This document shows positions 1 through 7,422 of a stretch of DNA of 23,252 bases, in pieces. Within the stretch, counting starts at the first letter, position 1. The number at the start of each line of letters is the position of its first letter. Location of the stretch: positions 1-23,252 of the forward strand of contig JBOHTO010000106.1 of NCBI GenBank assembly GCA_050733695.1. The letters are read 5' to 3'. Below the pieces are notes generated by a model. The model did not search any database. It was not told the DNA's origin and saw only the letters and a program-made list of their open reading frames with translations. The translations under genes were made by a program, and so were the position numbers. This stretch comes from JBOHTO01 sp050733695. GTDB taxonomy: Bacteria; Gemmatimonadota; Gemmatimonadetes; Gemmatimonadales; Gemmatimonadaceae.

Positions 1-40
1 TCCGCAAGGCAATGATGTTGCAAAACAAGACCTGACCCCA
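1..40. repeat. Possible terminus of a REP/RAYT-type repeat at the rsmA 3' end
   Basis: On the minus strand this stretch begins TGGGGTCAGGTCTTG and continues into an A/T-richer run, clearly unlike the GC-rich gene beside it. From memory, this heptamer-like GGGTCAGGTCTTG context recurs at the ends of IS200-like REP-associated tyrosine transposase (RAYT) elements and their non-autonomous copies in many bacteria; I could not search to confirm. It starts where RsmA homology stops, after a 9-bp direct duplication (GTGGCGGCT twice) at about 37-56. The rest of any element lies outside the window. Confidence 0.35.
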
Positions 41-858
41 GCCGCCACAGCCGCCACGAGCAGGCGCGCGAAGTCCTCCGGTGCGAGGGTTTCCGGGCGC
101 GCTTCGGGGTCGATCGTGACCTCTCGCAGGATCGTTTCGGCCTCGCCGGCGCCCATGCCGCCGAGCGTGCGCAGAACGCGGCGCATCTGCTTGCGACGCA
201 GCGCGAACGCGCCCTGCACGAGTGCGCGGAACTGATCTTCCATCTCGGGGGCGACGGCCGGTTGCGCTCGCGGAACCAGACAGAGGACGGCCGAGTCGAC
301 CGCTGGCGCCGGGCGGAATGCGCGGCGCGAAACGTGAGCGAGGAGTTCTGCGTGGGCGACCGCCTGAACGTTCACCGACAGCGCGCCGTACGTGCGTGAT
401 CCCGGCGACGCTGTGATCCGCTCGGCGACTTCGCGCTGGACGAGGTAGACGGTGCGAGTCGGGCGCGGCCGGCGCAGCCCAAGGAAGATGATCGGCGTCG
501 TGATGTAATACGGAACATTGCCCACCAGAAGAAAGGGCTCCCCGGCGGCGAGCGCGTGCAGATCGGCCTGCAGCACGTCGCCCTGCACGATCTCAATCCG
601 TGCGTCGCCTGCATATCGATCGGCCAGCACGCGCGCGAGATCCCTGTCGATCTCGATGGCCACGAGCCGGCCTGCCCGCGCGGCCAGCAGCTCGGTGAGC
701 GCGCCGCGGCCCGGGCCGATCTCGATGACAGTTTCGCTTCCGGTGAGCTCGAGCGCACCCGCGATCCGGCCCAGTGCGGACGGGTCTGTGAGGAAGTGCT
801 GCCCGAACCGCTTGCGCTGGCGGGGGTGGCCCGGACCCCGGGACTTCATCGCGGTCAT
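1..858 (-). CDS. rsmA: 16S rRNA (adenine1518-N6/adenine1519-N6)-dimethyltransferase RsmA, 3' end cut by the window edge
   Basis: RsmA (KsgA) uses S-adenosylmethionine to dimethylate two adjacent adenines near the 3' end of 16S rRNA late in small-subunit assembly. The reverse-strand frame contains the family signature RKRFGQHFLTDP near the N-terminus, the SAM-binding loop EIGPGRGALTELL, an acidic sugar-binding strand (AIEID) and the catalytic motif NVPYYITTP (NxPY type). The C-terminal part has LVQGAFALRRKQMRRVL and ends with the usual PEDFARL stretch. ATG codons at 858 and 849 are both in frame; neither has a clear ribosome binding site, and the stop of the preceding phosphatase gene bounds the frame at 886-888. 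About 285 codons are visible without a stop, although the family normally ends at roughly this length. The last 13 codons are unlike RsmA and fall in repeat-like DNA (see the entry at 1-40). Identity is secure; the true C-terminus is not visible. Confidence 0.93.
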   Translation of the reverse strand, partial: MTAMKSRGPGHPRQRKRFGQHFLTDPSALGRIAGALELTGSETVIEIGPGRGALTELLAARAGRLVAIEIDRDLARVLADRYAGDARIEIVQGDVLQADLHALAAGEPFLLVGNVPYYITTPIIFLGLRRPRPTRTVYLVQREVAERITASPGSRTYGALSVNVQAVAHAELLAHVSRRAFRPAPAVDSAVLCLVPRAQPAVAPEMEDQFRALVQGAFALRRKQMRRVLRTLGGMGAGEAETILREVTIDPEARPETLAPEDFARLLVAAVAAGVRSCFATSLPCG

Positions 859-885
859 GCGCGCCGTGCCCGCATCCGTGCAGCG

Positions 886-2493
886 CTAGCTGCGCAGCAC
901 GAGCATTGTCAGGTCATCGCGCCTGGGCGTGTCGCCCTTGTGCCGCGCGACCCGCTCGAAGATGCGGTCGACGATAACCTGCGGTGTTTCAAGCAGGGAA
1001 TCACGCACGATCGCAAGCACCGCGTCTTCACCGAGACGCCGACCTGCGCGGTCGCGCGCATCGCTCAGACCGTCGGTGAACAGGACGAGGAGGTCGCTGT
1101 CCGGCTTCCATACCCTTGTCACCGCGGGCGGAACCGGCGCTTCCATGTCGAGGCCGAGCGGCGGGGCTGACGCCGGGAGACGTTCAGCCGAGCCGTCCCT
1201 GTCGAGAACGAACGCGTGCGGATGGCCAGTGTTGGCGTATGCGAGCGTGCGATGCTTCCTGTCGATGACACCATAGAAGAGCGAGATGAACATCTCGGTG
1301 CTCACGAGCTCCTCACGCAGCGAGGCGAGCAGTGCATTCAGTACGGCGTGCGGGTCGCTCGTACGCTGGGCATGGATCGTCGACGCGCTCATGACGAGCG
1401 CCATTATGAGCGCCGCGCGATAGCCGTGGCTCGATACGTCGCCGACCATGACGCCGATGCGCCCGCCTTCCAGACGGAAGAGATGATAGAAGTCACCGCC
1501 GACGCTCTCGGCCGGCATCACGCGCGCGGCCACGGTCGCATCGGGCGCGACGAGGCCGGTGTCGGGAAGCAGTCGCATCTGCAGATCGTGGGCGAGCTGC
1601 ATCTCCTGCACGAGCCGCTGCTGGTTGAGCGATGCGCGCACGAGACGCGCATTCTGGATCGCCGTACCGATCTGGGTGGCGATGGCGGCTATCAGTTTCT
1701 GGTCGCCGGCGGTGAATGGCTGGTCGTGGCCGCGCCCGGAAAGGTTCACCACGCCAAGCGGCTGCGCTCCATCGCGCGCCGTCCACATGATGGGCACGGA
1801 CAGCATCGAGCCACGGCGGTACAGTTGCTCCGCTTCGCACGGCATGTCATCGCGCTCCACAATCATCGGATGGCGCTGGCGGTAGACTTTCGCCGAAACG
1901 CTGCGCGGATCATCCACGGCAATGGGAGGTGCATCGTGCGGGTCGACTTCGAGGGCGGCGACCACCTGGAGCGTGTCGGTGACGCGGTCGTGCACCAGAA
2001 TCGAGGCGCGCTGTGCGCCGACGGTCTCGGATATCTCCTCCAGGATGGTGGCCGCCGTCTCCTCGATGGTGACGGCGCGGCCGAGGATCTCGCTCGTCGT
2101 GTAGAGGAGATTGATCTCCTCGTAGCGCTCGGCGAGCTCCGCGGCTGCGTGTTCCACCTCGAGCGAGGACTGCAGGTACTGCGAGACGACCGGGAGGAGA
2201 AACTTGAGCAGCGAGCGCAGGGGCAGCGTTGAATCGGGACAGGGCCCGAGCGTGAGCCATGCGCGCCGCGATCCGACCAGCGCGGCGACGAGCACCGGTC
2301 CGCCCGCGGTGGCGACGTCGATCAGCGTGTCGTCCAGCGGCGGTGCCACGAACCAGCCGGGTTCGCCGCCCGGCGGGGCAATGGCCTCCATGACCGGTGC
2401 CCCCCCGCCCCCACCCGGCGGTTGTGTCCACACGGCGACCTCGCACCCTGTCGCCTCGTGGAACGCGGCCAGAACGGCGGCCAGCTCCGTCAT
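886..2493 (-). CDS. GAF domain plus SpoIIE-type PP2C serine phosphatase (RsbU/RsbP-like)
   Basis: A 535-residue cytoplasmic protein with no signal peptide. Residues about 125-285 look like a GAF sensor domain (SETVGAQRASILVHD, LSVPI, LGVVNLSGR, IATQIGTAIQNARL). A short coiled linker (EMQLAHDLQMRLLP, about 297-310) leads to a SpoIIE/PP2C catalytic domain to the end. Metal-binding motifs are in order: GGDFY at 332-336, GDVSSHG at 351-357, AYANTGHP at 419-425, LFTDGLSDAR at 471-480 and RRDDLTMLVLR at 524-534. Such enzymes dephosphorylate STAS-domain anti-sigma antagonists, and one lies two genes upstream. The ATG overlaps the RsbW-like stop (ATGA), so translation is probably coupled. The first about 100 residues are poorly conserved; a degenerate sensor domain is possible but I cannot name it. 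The signal sensed is unknown. Confidence 0.9.
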   Translation of the reverse strand: MTELAAVLAAFHEATGCEVAVWTQPPGGGGGAPVMEAIAPPGGEPGWFVAPPLDDTLIDVATAGGPVLVAALVGSRRAWLTLGPCPDSTLPLRSLLKFLLPVVSQYLQSSLEVEHAAAELAERYEEINLLYTTSEILGRAVTIEETAATILEEISETVGAQRASILVHDRVTDTLQVVAALEVDPHDAPPIAVDDPRSVSAKVYRQRHPMIVERDDMPCEAEQLYRRGSMLSVPIMWTARDGAQPLGVVNLSGRGHDQPFTAGDQKLIAAIATQIGTAIQNARLVRASLNQQRLVQEMQLAHDLQMRLLPDTGLVAPDATVAARVMPAESVGGDFYHLFRLEGGRIGVMVGDVSSHGYRAALIMALVMSASTIHAQRTSDPHAVLNALLASLREELVSTEMFISLFYGVIDRKHRTLAYANTGHPHAFVLDRDGSAERLPASAPPLGLDMEAPVPPAVTRVWKPDSDLLVLFTDGLSDARDRAGRRLGEDAVLAIVRDSLLETPQVIVDRIFERVARHKGDTPRRDDLTMLVLRS

Positions 2494-2954
2494 ACCCGGC
2501 GCAGAGTCAGCCTGACGACGTTTCCATGATCGTCATATTGTTCGACGCGATCCATGAGCTGCTGCATGAGAAAGAGGCCGCGCCCATCCTCGCGGCGCAC
2601 GTTCTCGGGCGTCGTGGGATCGCGCATGCAGTCGCCGAGGTCGAAGCCGCGTCCCTCGTCCGACACCTCCAGGATGAGCCGATCGGGATCGAGCGATGCC
2701 CTTACGCGTACCTGCTTGGTGTGATTCTCCGCGTTGCCGCGCAGAATCGCGTTGGACAGCGCCTCGGTGAGCGCGACAGGGACGTTGAGAGCGATGTGCC
2801 GCGGCGCATACGCGAGCGCGGCGCACTGCCCCGCTACGAGTTCGACGATGCTCTCGATGTAGCGGACATCGCTCGGGATCTCGACCTCAAGTGCAACTCT
2901 GACGTGCTCGAGGGGAATGTGAGCGCTGTTGTGACCGGAGAGCTGTGGGAACAT
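2490..2954 (-). CDS. RsbW-like anti-sigma factor / serine kinase (GHKL ATPase fold)
   Basis: A 154-residue single-domain HATPase_c protein of the RsbW/SpoIIAB type. The N box is ALTEALSNAILRGN (about 62-75), the G1 box EVSDEGRGFD (about 96-105) and the G2 box GRGLFLM. In this family the protein binds and inhibits a sigma factor, or phosphorylates a STAS antagonist at a serine. Its neighbours are exactly those partners: the STAS protein upstream and a PP2C phosphatase downstream, overlapping by four bases. The ATG at 2954 lies 53 bp from the STAS stop and lacks a good Shine-Dalgarno sequence; no better in-frame start was found. No sigma factor gene is in the window, so the final target is unknown. 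Confidence 0.88.
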   Translation of the reverse strand: MFPQLSGHNSAHIPLEHVRVALEVEIPSDVRYIESIVELVAGQCAALAYAPRHIALNVPVALTEALSNAILRGNAENHTKQVRVRASLDPDRLILEVSDEGRGFDLGDCMRDPTTPENVRREDGRGLFLMQQLMDRVEQYDDHGNVVRLTLRRV

Positions 2955-3007
2955 GTTTCGGCGTTCGGGGGCGTGGTGCGTTGACTGCGACTGCGCTCCG
3001 CGCCGGA

Positions 3008-3340
3008 TCAGAAACTCTCGAGCGCGCGCTCCCGCGTGTCCGCGATCTGGAAGAGCGTGTCGAGCTTGGTCAGCTCGAACAGCGTCTTGAGGTCATCGTT
3101 CAGGTTGGCCAGGCGGAGCTCCCCGCCCTGCTCCCGTATCTTCTTGGACAGCGACACCAGCACGCCGAGTCCGGAGCTGTCGATGTAGCCTGTCTGGCTG
3201 AAGTCGATGAGGAACTTCCGCTCGCCCTTTTCGAGCTCATCGAGGACCTTCTGCTTGAGCTCCTGCCTGTTGCCCACGATGAGCTGACCTTCCACATCCA
3301 CGACGACGATCTCTCCCTGCTTCTTGATCGAGAAGCTCAT
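3008..3340 (-). CDS. STAS-domain anti-sigma factor antagonist (RsbV/SpoIIAA-like)
   Basis: A 110-residue protein consisting of one STAS domain. The phosphorylation motif IDSSGLGVLVSL sits at about 53-64 (DSSG, the family serine), followed by KIREQGGELRLANL and a C-terminal LFELTKLDTLFQI, as in SpoIIAA/RsbV. When unphosphorylated, such proteins bind the RsbW-type kinase and release its target; phosphorylation switches them off and the SpoIIE phosphatase reactivates them. The frame stays open for another 174 codons upstream, but that part is an antisense shadow of pta. ATG 3340 is chosen because it has a GGGAGAG ribosome binding site, begins at the domain edge and overlaps the pta stop as ATGA. 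Confidence 0.93.
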   Translation of the reverse strand: MSFSIKKQGEIVVVDVEGQLIVGNRQELKQKVLDELEKGERKFLIDFSQTGYIDSSGLGVLVSLSKKIREQGGELRLANLNDDLKTLFELTKLDTLFQIADTRERALESF

Positions 3341-4398
3341 GACATTCTCTCCCTTCGGTATTCGAGCGATCGGGGTGACTCCGCGCCCACGGTCTGCAGG
3401 ACGGTGATCGCGGCCACGGTTATAATGTCGTCCTGCACGGCGCCGCGCGAAAGGTCGCTGCACGGACGGGCAAGACCCTGCATGATGGGACCGACGGCCG
3501 GGGCTCCGGCCAGCCGTTGAACCAGCTTGTAGGCGATGTTGCCTGCATCGAGCGAAGGGAATACCAGAACGTTGGCATCCCCCGACAGAACTCCGCCATG
3601 CGCCTTGCGAGCCGCTACATCCGCGATGAGCGCAGCATCGGCTTGCAATTCTCCGTCCACGGCGAAGTCTACACTGCGGGCACGCAGCATCGCGAGTGCT
3701 TTCTGAACTCGCCGGACCGATTCGCCCCTTCCGCTCCCCATCGTGCTCCAGGAGAGCAGGGCGACGCGTGGCTCGTCGCCCACTATGCGCCGCCGGTCCG
3801 CCGCGGCTGCGACCGCGATGTCCGCGATCTGGCTGGCCGTCGGGGCGGGAACAACAGCGCAATCGGCAAAGGTGAGAACCTCATGCCCCTGCATCCCGTT
3901 GCGACCGGCGCGGAAGGGCGGCGGAAGGATGTAGAACGCACTCGACACGGTGCGGATGTCGTGCGCCGGCCCGATGACCCGGAGCGCGGCACGGAGCACA
4001 TCCGCGGTTGTGTGTGTCGCACCGGCAACGCAGCCATCCGCGTGGCCGCCGGCTACCAGCGCGGCCGCGAAGTACAGCGGATCGCTCGCCAGCCGTTCGG
4101 CTTCCTGCGGCGAGATATCGCGTTTTCGCCGGGCTTCGATGTGTCCGGCAATCTCGCTGCGGCGGTGATCCGTGACCGGATCCAGAACTTCGACTCCCAC
4201 ACCGCGCGCCGCCGCGTGCGAGTCCGGCCGCTCGGGATCGAGGACTAGCACCGGGTGCGCGATCGCCGCGGCCGCGATGGCGTCCACCGCCTGCAGCACG
4301 CGCGCGTCGGCACTCTCGGGGAACACGATGCTGGCGCCAACCGAGCGCGCGCGATCGCGCACACGCTCGATGAACTCCCCGCGCGCGCTAGCCGCCAT
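3337..4398 (-). CDS. pta: Phosphate acetyltransferase
   Basis: Pta interconverts acetyl-CoA and acetyl phosphate in the cytoplasm. The 353-residue product has the PTA_PTB fold: an N-terminal SIVFPESADARVLQAVD, a substrate-loop region DPLYFAAALVAGGHADGCVAGA, GMQGHEVLTFADCAVVP, LSWSTMGSG, and the diagnostic C-terminal block VLVFPSLDAGNIAYKLVQ followed by GPIMQGLARPCSDLSRG. It is the short single-domain form without the extra N-terminal domain of long enterobacterial Pta. The ATG overlaps the end of coaD by 11 bp, and the stop overlaps the STAS start (ATGA). No acetate kinase gene is in the window. Coupling to a partner-switching regulator is unusual and discussed under findings. Confidence 0.93.
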   Translation of the reverse strand: MAASARGEFIERVRDRARSVGASIVFPESADARVLQAVDAIAAAAIAHPVLVLDPERPDSHAAARGVGVEVLDPVTDHRRSEIAGHIEARRKRDISPQEAERLASDPLYFAAALVAGGHADGCVAGATHTTADVLRAALRVIGPAHDIRTVSSAFYILPPPFRAGRNGMQGHEVLTFADCAVVPAPTASQIADIAVAAAADRRRIVGDEPRVALLSWSTMGSGRGESVRRVQKALAMLRARSVDFAVDGELQADAALIADVAARKAHGGVLSGDANVLVFPSLDAGNIAYKLVQRLAGAPAVGPIMQGLARPCSDLSRGAVQDDIITVAAITVLQTVGAESPRSLEYRRERMS

Positions 4399-4879
4399 TG
4401 CCGGCGAAGCGCGTGCTCAGCGATTCCGCCACCGAGGGATGCACCATGTCGGCCACGTCACCATGAAAGCGGGCGATCTCCCGCACGAGACTGGAGCTGA
4501 TGTACGTCGTATCCAGCGACGGCACCATGAAAACCGTCTCCAGCCTGGGCGACAGGTGCCGGTTCATCAGCGCCATCTGGAACTCGTATTCGAAGTCGCT
4601 CACGGCGCGGAGGCCGCGTATCAGCATGCTGGCTCCCACCTCGCGTGCGAAGTTCACGAGCAGGCCGTGGAACTGGCGCACGTCGATGCGCGGGTCGTCG
4701 CCAACGGCGGTACGGATCATCCGAACCCGCTCCGCAACGGGGAACAGTGGCTGCTTCGCGACATTGCTCGTGACGGCAACGACGAGACGGTCGACGAACT
4801 CGAGACTGCGCGCGATCAGGTCCTCATGGCCGCGCGTGATTGGATCGAAGCTGCCCGCGTAGACGGCGACTTTCTGCAT
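4388..4879 (-). CDS. coaD: Pantetheine-phosphate adenylyltransferase (PPAT)
   Basis: CoaD transfers AMP from ATP to 4'-phosphopantetheine, the penultimate step of coenzyme A synthesis. The 163-residue length is typical. The nucleotidyltransferase motif VYAGSFDPITRGHEDLI is at 6-22 (T/GxxH type), the substrate region LLVNFAREVGASMLIRGLRAVSDFEYE follows, and the C-terminal ATP-binding ISSSLVREIA is intact. The ATG at 4879 follows a run of A residues and has no obvious Shine-Dalgarno sequence; the 167-bp gap to rsmD holds palindromic repeats. The stop overlaps the pta start. CoaD next to RsmD is a common bacterial pairing. Confidence 0.96.
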   Translation of the reverse strand: MQKVAVYAGSFDPITRGHEDLIARSLEFVDRLVVAVTSNVAKQPLFPVAERVRMIRTAVGDDPRIDVRQFHGLLVNFAREVGASMLIRGLRAVSDFEYEFQMALMNRHLSPRLETVFMVPSLDTTYISSSLVREIARFHGDVADMVHPSVAESLSTRFAGNGG

Positions 4880-5068
4880 TTTTTTCGGTGCCGGTGATGG
4901 TCAGGCAGGTAGCGCCGCGGCGGCTCGACAGCGGGCGCGGCGGTGAATGTCACGCCTGCGCCCTCGCGTTGCAAGGTCCTCGCACGCTCGGCCCCGGCAG
5001 TCACTGCCGCACAGGCGGGAATCCATTCTCGCTCCCCCCTCAACCGTCATTCCCGCATAAGCGGGAAT
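4880..5068. repeat. rsmD-coaD gap with dispersed palindromic repeat copies
   Basis: This gap and the last codons of rsmD hold a perfect palindrome at 5049-5068 (ATTCCCGC, loop ATAA, GCGGGAAT) inside the context GTCATTCCCGC...GCGGGAATCCA. A half copy, GGCGGGAATCCATTC, lies at 5014-5028. The same core recurs in three other gaps of this window. It resembles the widespread dRS3-like (ATTCCC...GGGAAT) repeat class. A second small inverted repeat, CGGCA/TGCCG with loop GTCAC, lies at 4995-5009. No gene was seen in the gap. The 8-bp stem could also slow transcription, but no U-tract follows on the minus strand. Confidence 0.7.
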
Positions 5069-5601
5069 CCACGTTCGCCTTCCGCCGCGCTTCTGTAGAA
5101 ACTCACAGCCGTGTCGCCGTAACGCCGCACGTCGTGCGCGCCCGGCAGCTCCTCGGAAGCGTCATGCTCCACGCCGAGCACGCGCGCGAACGGCGAAGCG
5201 ATCCAGATCTCCGCGATGCGTGTGGCCAGCCCCGCACGGTAGGGTGGGTCCGCGAACGCCACGTCGTACGCGCCACTGTCCAGAGCGGCGGCAAAACGCA
5301 GCGCGTCGGCCCGGCGAACCACAGCGATGTCGCCGGTGCCGAGGAGCTCGATGTTCGCGCGCAACGTCCGCAACGAGGGCGCGACGCTCTCGACGAAGTC
5401 GGCCAAAGCGGCACCGCGCGAGAGGGCCTCGAGCCCCAGAGCGCCCGAGCCGGCGAAAAGGTCGAGCACTCTCGCGCCCGGCAGGTCGCCGTGCACGATG
5501 CTCATCCACGCCTCGCGCACGCGGTCGCTCGTTGGACGGACCTGCCGCCCGGGTGGTGCGGCAATGCGTCTCCCCCGCCACCGCCCCGCCACGATGCGCA
5601 C
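5047..5601 (-). CDS. rsmD: 16S rRNA (guanine966-N2)-methyltransferase RsmD
   Basis: RsmD methylates G966 of 16S rRNA using S-adenosylmethionine. The start is set at GTG 5601, four bases after the recJ stop, because homology begins at VRIVAGRWRGRRI; the frame extends upstream but is then antisense to recJ. Key motifs are RPTSDRVREAWMSI, the SAM loop VLDLFAGSGALGLEALSRGA, and the catalytic VAFADPPYRAG (DPPY). The family usually ends near VSFYR. Here about 14 further residues follow, and the last codons and TGA stop are made of the palindromic repeat at 5049-5068. The enzyme core is intact (184 residues), so the tail is probably harmless. Confidence 0.93.
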   Translation of the reverse strand: MRIVAGRWRGRRIAAPPGRQVRPTSDRVREAWMSIVHGDLPGARVLDLFAGSGALGLEALSRGAALADFVESVAPSLRTLRANIELLGTGDIAVVRRADALRFAAALDSGAYDVAFADPPYRAGLATRIAEIWIASPFARVLGVEHDASEELPGAHDVRRYGDTAVSFYRSAAEGERGFPLMRE

Positions 5602-5605
5602 GCGA

Positions 5606-7384
5606 TCAGCCCCGGATGTCGACCACCCGCGCCTGCAACCGGCTCTGACCCCTGTATTCGTCGCGCTCCAGGCGGAAGGCGACGTCGACCACTGCTCCCT
5701 CGCCCAGAGACAGTGCGGCATCGCGAATACCGGGCGTCCATGCAATCGCCTCGAGGCGGGCCCCGTTCGAGTCGGAGAGGCACAGTCGCACGCCGTTCTC
5801 CGCCAGCGGGCGGGGGCGCCTCGCTATGCGAACGCCACGCACGATGAACGTCGGTCCGGGGTTGCCGATGCCAAAGGGCTCGAGATGCCGCAACAGCGTC
5901 TCCAGCCCGGACCCCGCTTCACCGAGCGCGATCTCCATGTCCACGCGCAGCTCGGGCACGAGATCATCGGGTGTGAGACGGGCCGCCGCGACCTGGTTGA
6001 ACCGCCCGGCAAAGTCCGCGACGCGGTCGGCGGCGATCGTGATGCCGGCGGCCGCGCGGTGACCACCGAAGCGGAGCAGCAGATCGCCACATTCCGACAG
6101 ACCGGAATGCAGATCGAAGCGCGTTATGGAGCGACCGGACCCCTTCCCTTCCGGACCGTCGAGCGCGATGAGGACCGTCGGCCTGCCGAACTCCTCCACG
6201 ATCCGCGATGCGACTATTCCGATCACACCCGGATGCCACCCTTCCTTCGCGAGGACGATGCCGAACGTGGCGTCGAGGTCGAGGGCGCTCACGAGCGTTC
6301 GCGCTTCCGCGAGCGTGGCGCGGTCGATCTCCTGCCGCTTCCGGTTGAGCTCCTCCAGCTCGCGCGCGATCGCATTGGCCTCGTGCTCGCTCTCCGCCAG
6401 CAACAGTTCGACGCCGCGCATCGCGTGGCCCAGCCGCCCCACGGCGTTGAGCCTGGGGCCGAGTACGAAGCCGACCCGGCCCGCCGTCACCGGCTTGCCA
6501 TCGAGCCCCGCAGCGCGAATCAGCGCGCGTATCCCCACGTTGTCGCTCGCCGCCAGCATCCGAAGTCCGTAGCGAACGAGCACGCGGTTCTCGCCTCGCA
6601 GCGGCGCGATGTCGGCAACCGTCGCGAGCGCAACGAGGTCGAGCATGCGAAGCACTGGCGCCTCGCTCGCGCCGAGCGCACGCACGATCGCCAGCGACAG
6701 CTTGAACGCGACTCCGACGGCCGCGAGGTCACGATCAGGATAATCGCACCCTTCCTGCCGGGGATTCAGCACCGCCAGACAATCCGGAAGTGGTCCGCCG
6801 GGCAGATGGTGATCCGTCACAATGACGCCGATACCGGCCGCGCACAGCGCAGCGACCGGCTCACGCGCGGTGGTGCCGCAATCGCACGTCACGACCACGC
6901 CGGCCTTCGCCGCGATGGCCGCGCGGACGCCTGCCATCGAGAGATCGTAGCCGTCCACGAGCCGGCGCGGGATGAAGGGAACCGCGTTGGCGCCGACCGA
7001 ACGCAGGGTGTTCGTGAGCAGCGTGGTGGAGCAGATTCCATCGACATCGTAGTCGCCGTGCACCAGCACCGTCTCGCCGTCGCGCGCGGCGCGCACCAGG
7101 CGGTCGACGGCGCGCTGCATCCCGTGCATGAGCATGGGATCGTGGAGCTGATCGAGCCTGGGACGGAGGAACCGCATCGCGCTGGCGGGCTCGCCGAACC
7201 CGCGCATGCACAGCAGACCGCACAGCGTTTCGGGCAGACGGAGGGCGGCGACAAGCGCCGCGACTGCGTTCGGGTCGGGGGCGACCGGGAGTACCCAGCG
7301 GGGAGACGCGAGCGCTGGCTGCGGCACCCGCTCGGCGTCGCGCGGCGCGGAAGCCGCGACCGTGGAGGACGGATACGCTGTCAC
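5606..7384 (-). CDS. recJ: Single-stranded-DNA-specific 5'-3' exonuclease RecJ
   Basis: RecJ is a DHH-family nuclease acting in recombination, mismatch and base-excision repair. In 592 residues the metal ligands appear in order: HGDYDVDG at 109-116, TCDCGTT at 166-172 and TDHH at 190-193. These are followed by LGPRLNAVGRLG at about 308-319, EGWHPGVIGIVASR at 381-394, GSGRSI at 415-420 and the DHHA1 motif FGGHRAAAG at 439-447. An OB-fold domain (about 470-592) closes the protein. The start is GTG 7384, with about 30 weakly conserved residues before homology and no strong ribosome binding site; a slightly later start is possible. It lies 38 bp after the zinc-ribbon gene and 4 bp before rsmD. 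Confidence 0.95.
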   Translation of the reverse strand: MTAYPSSTVAASAPRDAERVPQPALASPRWVLPVAPDPNAVAALVAALRLPETLCGLLCMRGFGEPASAMRFLRPRLDQLHDPMLMHGMQRAVDRLVRAARDGETVLVHGDYDVDGICSTTLLTNTLRSVGANAVPFIPRRLVDGYDLSMAGVRAAIAAKAGVVVTCDCGTTAREPVAALCAAGIGVIVTDHHLPGGPLPDCLAVLNPRQEGCDYPDRDLAAVGVAFKLSLAIVRALGASEAPVLRMLDLVALATVADIAPLRGENRVLVRYGLRMLAASDNVGIRALIRAAGLDGKPVTAGRVGFVLGPRLNAVGRLGHAMRGVELLLAESEHEANAIARELEELNRKRQEIDRATLAEARTLVSALDLDATFGIVLAKEGWHPGVIGIVASRIVEEFGRPTVLIALDGPEGKGSGRSITRFDLHSGLSECGDLLLRFGGHRAAAGITIAADRVADFAGRFNQVAAARLTPDDLVPELRVDMEIALGEAGSGLETLLRHLEPFGIGNPGPTFIVRGVRIARRPRPLAENGVRLCLSDSNGARLEAIAWTPGIRDAALSLGEGAVVDVAFRLERDEYRGQSRLQARVVDIRG

Positions 7385-7422
7385 GAACCAAAGTTACGGA
7401 TGGGCATGAACCCCGACAAGCA

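Noticed and set aside
3341..3862. N-terminal extension of the STAS protein to 284 residues
   Set aside because: The extra part is antisense-frame reading of pta; the STAS domain starts at ATG 3340 with a good ribosome binding site.
5049..5068. Intrinsic terminator after rsmD
   Set aside because: The hairpin is perfect but lacks a U-tract on the minus strand and matches a dispersed repeat family.
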